Shown here one piece after another: positions 5,172 through 7,176 of a stretch of DNA of 7,176 bases; positions within the stretch are counted from its first letter, which is position 1, and the number at the start of each line of letters is the position of its first letter. Made by a program: the position numbers and the translations under genes. The notes under the pieces are model-generated. The model saw nothing but the letters and a program-made list of their open reading frames with translations, was not told where the DNA came from and did no database searches. The stretch comes from Gemmatimonadota bacterium (GTDB lineage Bacteria > Gemmatimonadota > Gemmatimonadetes > Gemmatimonadales > Gemmatimonadaceae): positions 1 through 7,176 of the forward strand of contig QHUV01000269.1 in NCBI GenBank assembly GCA_003222065.1, given 5' to 3'.

Positions 5172-5515
5172 GCCGCTCCGGCCGGAGCTCTCTTGGCTGT
5201 CTGTTCCTTTTACTAATCGTTGCCGCGGCTATGTACTTCGGAGTCAACATCGGCGAAGCATATTGGCGTTTCTACGAGTTCCAGGACGCCATGCGGCAAG
5301 AGGTGCGATTTGCGAAGCAGATCTCGGATGATCGCATCAAGCTGCATCTCGCCGCGCTCGCCGACTCGTTAGGCCTTCCGGAAGAGGCGACGGCCATCAC
5401 GGTGGATCGCACGTCGCGCGCCATTTCCGTCAGTGCCGAGTATTCGGAGCGCGTCGACCTCCCGTTGTTCGCGCGCATTATTCGCTTCAATCCGCGTGCG
5501 CAGGGTCCCCTTTGA
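5168..5515 (+). CDS. Small single-pass membrane protein, unknown function
   Basis: A 115-residue protein that I do not recognise by function. The N-terminus (SRSGRSS) is basic, followed by one transmembrane segment (about residues 9-26, GCLFLLLIVAAAMYFGVNIG). The rest looks soluble: an aromatic patch AYWRFYEFQDAMRQEVRFAKQI, a helix around DDRIKLHLAALADSLGLPEEA, then a strand-like ITVDRTSRAISVSAEYSERVDLPLF. The positive N-terminus suggests the C-terminal part faces the periplasm. The architecture resembles short DUF4845-like proteins, but I would not assign that family. GTG 5168 is preferred over GTG 5165 because its GTGA overlaps the lptE stop; the next gene starts inside its own stop (TTGA). 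Its place between lptE and rfaE2 suggests an envelope role, by context only. Confidence 0.8.
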   Translation: MSRSGRSSLGCLFLLLIVAAAMYFGVNIGEAYWRFYEFQDAMRQEVRFAKQISDDRIKLHLAALADSLGLPEEATAITVDRTSRAISVSAEYSERVDLPLFARIIRFNPRAQGPL

Positions 5516-6003
5516 GCTCTTCCATCTTCGACCCGATCCCGAAGATCATGAACTGGGACCGGGCCGGTACATGGCGTGCGGCACAGACGGGACGCCTCGT
5601 GTTCACGAATGGCGTCTTCGATCTTCTTCACCCCGGCCACGTCGATGTGCTCTTAGCGCCAAGACGTGAAGGAAATGCCCTCGTCGTCGGCGTGAACAGC
5701 GACGATTCGGTCAAGCGCCTCAAAGGACCCAGCCGACCCGTGCGGACGCTCGAGGAGCGGAGTTACGTTTTGGCGGCACTGGCGATGGTTGACGCCGTCG
5801 TTGCGTTCGAGCAGGACACACCGCTGGAGCTCATTCTTCACCTCCGCCCTGATGTGCTGGTTAAGGGAGGGGATTACGCGAGTGACACCGTTGTCGGTTC
5901 ACACGAGGTGCGCGGCTGGGGCGGCCGTGTCACGATCGTCCCCCTTACCGCGGGACATTCCACTACGTCGTTAATTGAGCAACTTCGTGACAGGCGACGC
6001 TGA
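5512..6003 (+). CDS. rfaE2: D-glycero-beta-D-manno-heptose 1-phosphate adenylyltransferase (RfaE2/HldE C-terminal type)
   Basis: This enzyme transfers AMP from ATP to heptose 1-phosphate, giving ADP-heptose for the LPS inner core. The 163 residues match stand-alone RfaE2 without the kinase domain found in fused HldE. The nucleotidyltransferase motif [15 protein letters not shown] (31-45) holds the HxGH signature (His40, Gly42, His43). Next come [20 protein letters not shown] (58-77), [11 protein letters not shown] (112-122) and GHSTTSLIE (148-156, the second nucleotide-binding motif). Between these, [14 protein letters not shown] differs from the more usual alanine-rich helix followed by GD. 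TTG 5512 overlaps the upstream stop (TTGA); an alternative start is ATG 5548 (MNWD). The kinase partner is not in the window. The gene overlaps rph. Confidence 0.93.
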   Translation: MSSSIFDPIPKIMNWDRAGTWRAAQTGRLVFTNGVFDLLHPGHVDVLLAPRREGNALVVGVNSDDSVKRLKGPSRPVRTLEERSYVLAALAMVDAVVAFEQDTPLELILHLRPDVLVKGGDYASDTVVGSHEVRGWGGRVTIVPLTAGHSTTSLIEQLRDRRR

Positions 6004-6715
6004 GCCGCGGCGAATCGGCCGAAGTCACGACCAGCTCCGCTCCGTAACGCTCGAGCGAGAGGTCGCACCGTACGCCGAAGGATCGTGCCTCGTTAGCTTC
6101 GGCTCCACGCGGGTGTTGTGCACCGCGTCGGTCGAGGAGGGAGTGCCGGGTTGGCGGCGCGGCCGAGGCGAAGGCTGGCTTACGGCCGAGTACGCGATGC
6201 TTCCACGCGCCACGCGGACGCGAACCGCGCGCGAACGCTCACAGCTCGGTGGGCGCACTCAGGAAATTCAGCGCTTGATCGGCAGAAGCATTCGCGCCAT
6301 GCTCGACAACTTCGCGTTTGGGGAGTATACCATTCGCCTCGATTGTGACGTGCTCGTCGCTGATGGCGGTACGCGAACGGCCGCCATCACTGGGGCGTGC
6401 GTCGCGACGGTGGACGCGTTCAGTTGGCTGGTCTCCTCGGGTCGGCTCCCGCACTCGCCCGTGCGTCGTCGCGTCGCCGGTGTCAGCGTCGGCATCGTTG
6501 GCTCGACGCCTCGGCTGGATCTCGACTATGCAGAGGACGTCATCGCGGCGGTCGACATGAATGTCATCATGAGCAGCGAAGGGCGCTTCGTGGAGGTGCA
6601 GGGAACCGGCGAACACGGCACCTTCGCTCGCGATGACCTGGACGATCTGTTATCGCTCGCCGTGCGCGGGCTCCGCGAAATCGATGCGCTTCAGCGGCGC
6701 ACCTTGGGCGAGTGA
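5987..6715 (+). CDS. rph: Ribonuclease PH (tRNA 3'-end processing exoribonuclease)
   Basis: RNase PH is a phosphate-dependent 3'-5' exoribonuclease that trims tRNA precursors; it works in the cytosol as a hexamer. From GTG 5987 the protein has 242 residues, close to E. coli (238). Signatures run along the whole protein: [100 protein letters not shown] (the phosphate and RNA site), and [19 protein letters not shown] with Asp184 and Asp190 at the places of catalytic E. coli Asp178 and Asp184. [12 protein letters not shown] closes the fold. TTG 5975 would add four residues and is equally possible; neither has a visible Shine-Dalgarno. The start lies inside rfaE2 (17-nt overlap from 5987), which supports coupled translation, and the stop overlaps the next gene. 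Confidence 0.95.
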   Translation: MTGDAEPRRIGRSHDQLRSVTLEREVAPYAEGSCLVSFGSTRVLCTASVEEGVPGWRRGRGEGWLTAEYAMLPRATRTRTARERSQLGGRTQEIQRLIGRSIRAMLDNFAFGEYTIRLDCDVLVADGGTRTAAITGACVATVDAFSWLVSSGRLPHSPVRRRVAGVSVGIVGSTPRLDLDYAEDVIAAVDMNVIMSSEGRFVEVQGTGEHGTFARDDLDDLLSLAVRGLREIDALQRRTLGE

Positions 6716-7176
6716 GCGTTGAGCAATTGCTCATCGCGACACGAAGCGAGGGCAAGCTGCGGGAGCTGCGACCCTTCTTCGACCGCGTGGGACTGCCGAT
6801 TATCGATCTGCGCCAGGCCGGACTTCCGCCGACGCCAAGCGAGGATGACCTCGAAGACGCCGACACCTTTGAGGCCAACGCCCTGGCAAAGGCGCGGCAC
6901 TTTGCGAGGTTCGCCGGCCGTGCTGTGGTTGCAGACGACTCCGGTTTGGAGGTCATGGCACTCGGCGGACGTCCCGGCGTTCACAGCAAGCGTTGGAGCG
7001 GCCGATCCGATCTCGGGGGGCGGGGCCTGGACGACGCGAATAACGCCCGTCTCATGAAAGAGCTCGATGGCGTTCTCGATCGCCGTGCTCGTTATGTATG
7101 TGTGGCGGCGTTCGTGGAGGGCGAGACGGAGCTCGTGGCTCGCGGCACCGCGGCCGGATTGATTCTCGACCGCGCG
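6712..7176 (+). CDS. rdgB: RdgB/HAM1 non-canonical purine NTP pyrophosphatase, 5' part
   Basis: The first 155 codons of a protein whose family is usually near 200 residues; the window ends inside it. RdgB hydrolyses ITP, dITP and XTP to monophosphates, keeping deaminated purines out of nucleic acids. Visible motifs: [14 protein letters not shown] (6-19, with Thr10 and Lys15 of the substrate loop; Ser replaces the usual Asn), [15 protein letters not shown] (Glu and Asn of the metal site), [19 protein letters not shown] (Asp75/Asp76, Asp76 in the place of catalytic E. coli Asp69), and NNARLMKEL followed by [10 protein letters not shown]. The GVHSKRWSG segment departs from the common GVYSARYAG form but keeps its position. 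GTG 6712 overlaps the rph stop as GTGA, and the rph-rdgB pairing is common in bacteria, so coupled expression is likely. Confidence 0.93.
   Translation, partial: MSVEQLLIATRSEGKLRELRPFFDRVGLPIIDLRQAGLPPTPSEDDLEDADTFEANALAKARHFARFAGRAVVADDSGLEVMALGGRPGVHSKRWSGRSDLGGRGLDDANNARLMKELDGVLDRRARYVCVAAFVEGETELVARGTAAGLILDRA

Overview
This window looks like an ordinary chromosomal stretch from a GC-rich, diderm (LPS-making) bacterium that uses selenocysteine. Gene order and protein style suggest Gemmatimonadota: a selD/selC pair next to murI, then a thioesterase, outer-membrane lipoproteins, lptE, rfaE2, rph and rdgB, with frequent GTG/TTG starts and hardly any Shine-Dalgarno sequences. That placement is inference from remembered homologues; there is no rRNA or marker here to prove it. 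I see no mobile element, CRISPR array or phage gene.

Left part (1-1528): the 3' end of a RidA-family enamine/imine deaminase gene, then selD (selenophosphate synthetase). selD has an in-frame UGA exactly at the catalytic Cys position, so the enzyme is very probably a selenoprotein (Sec22). A small hairpin 16 nt downstream of the UGA fits a bacterial SECIS element. Seven bases after selD lies selC, the 97-nt UGA-decoding tRNA-Sec with a long variable arm. The selenium donor enzyme, its own Sec codon and the tRNA that reads it are therefore packed together.

Middle part (1538-3651): a secreted or membrane protein of unknown function begins 9 nt after the tRNA. Glutamate racemase (murI) overlaps its stop codon by 4 nt. 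On the opposite strand, a UDP-2,3-diacylglucosamine diphosphatase-like gene (LpxH type, lipid A synthesis) converges on murI and overlaps it by 60 nt. Its GTG start sits at the predicted transcription start of a good promoter, suggesting a leaderless mRNA.

Right part (3728-7176): a plus-strand block of a YbgC-like acyl-CoA thioesterase, a LolB/DUF4292-like lipoprotein, LptE (LPS assembly lipoprotein), a small membrane protein, RfaE2 (heptose-1-phosphate adenylyltransferase), RNase PH and the 5' part of an RdgB/HAM1 pyrophosphatase. From lptE onward, genes overlap by 4-17 nt, implying a translationally coupled operon with an envelope/LPS half and a nucleotide/RNA housekeeping half. The lipoprotein gene appears to have lost an internal segment and its reading frame: its C-terminal tail lies in another frame, and the broken frame runs straight into lptE, creating a potential lipoprotein-LptE fusion ORF.
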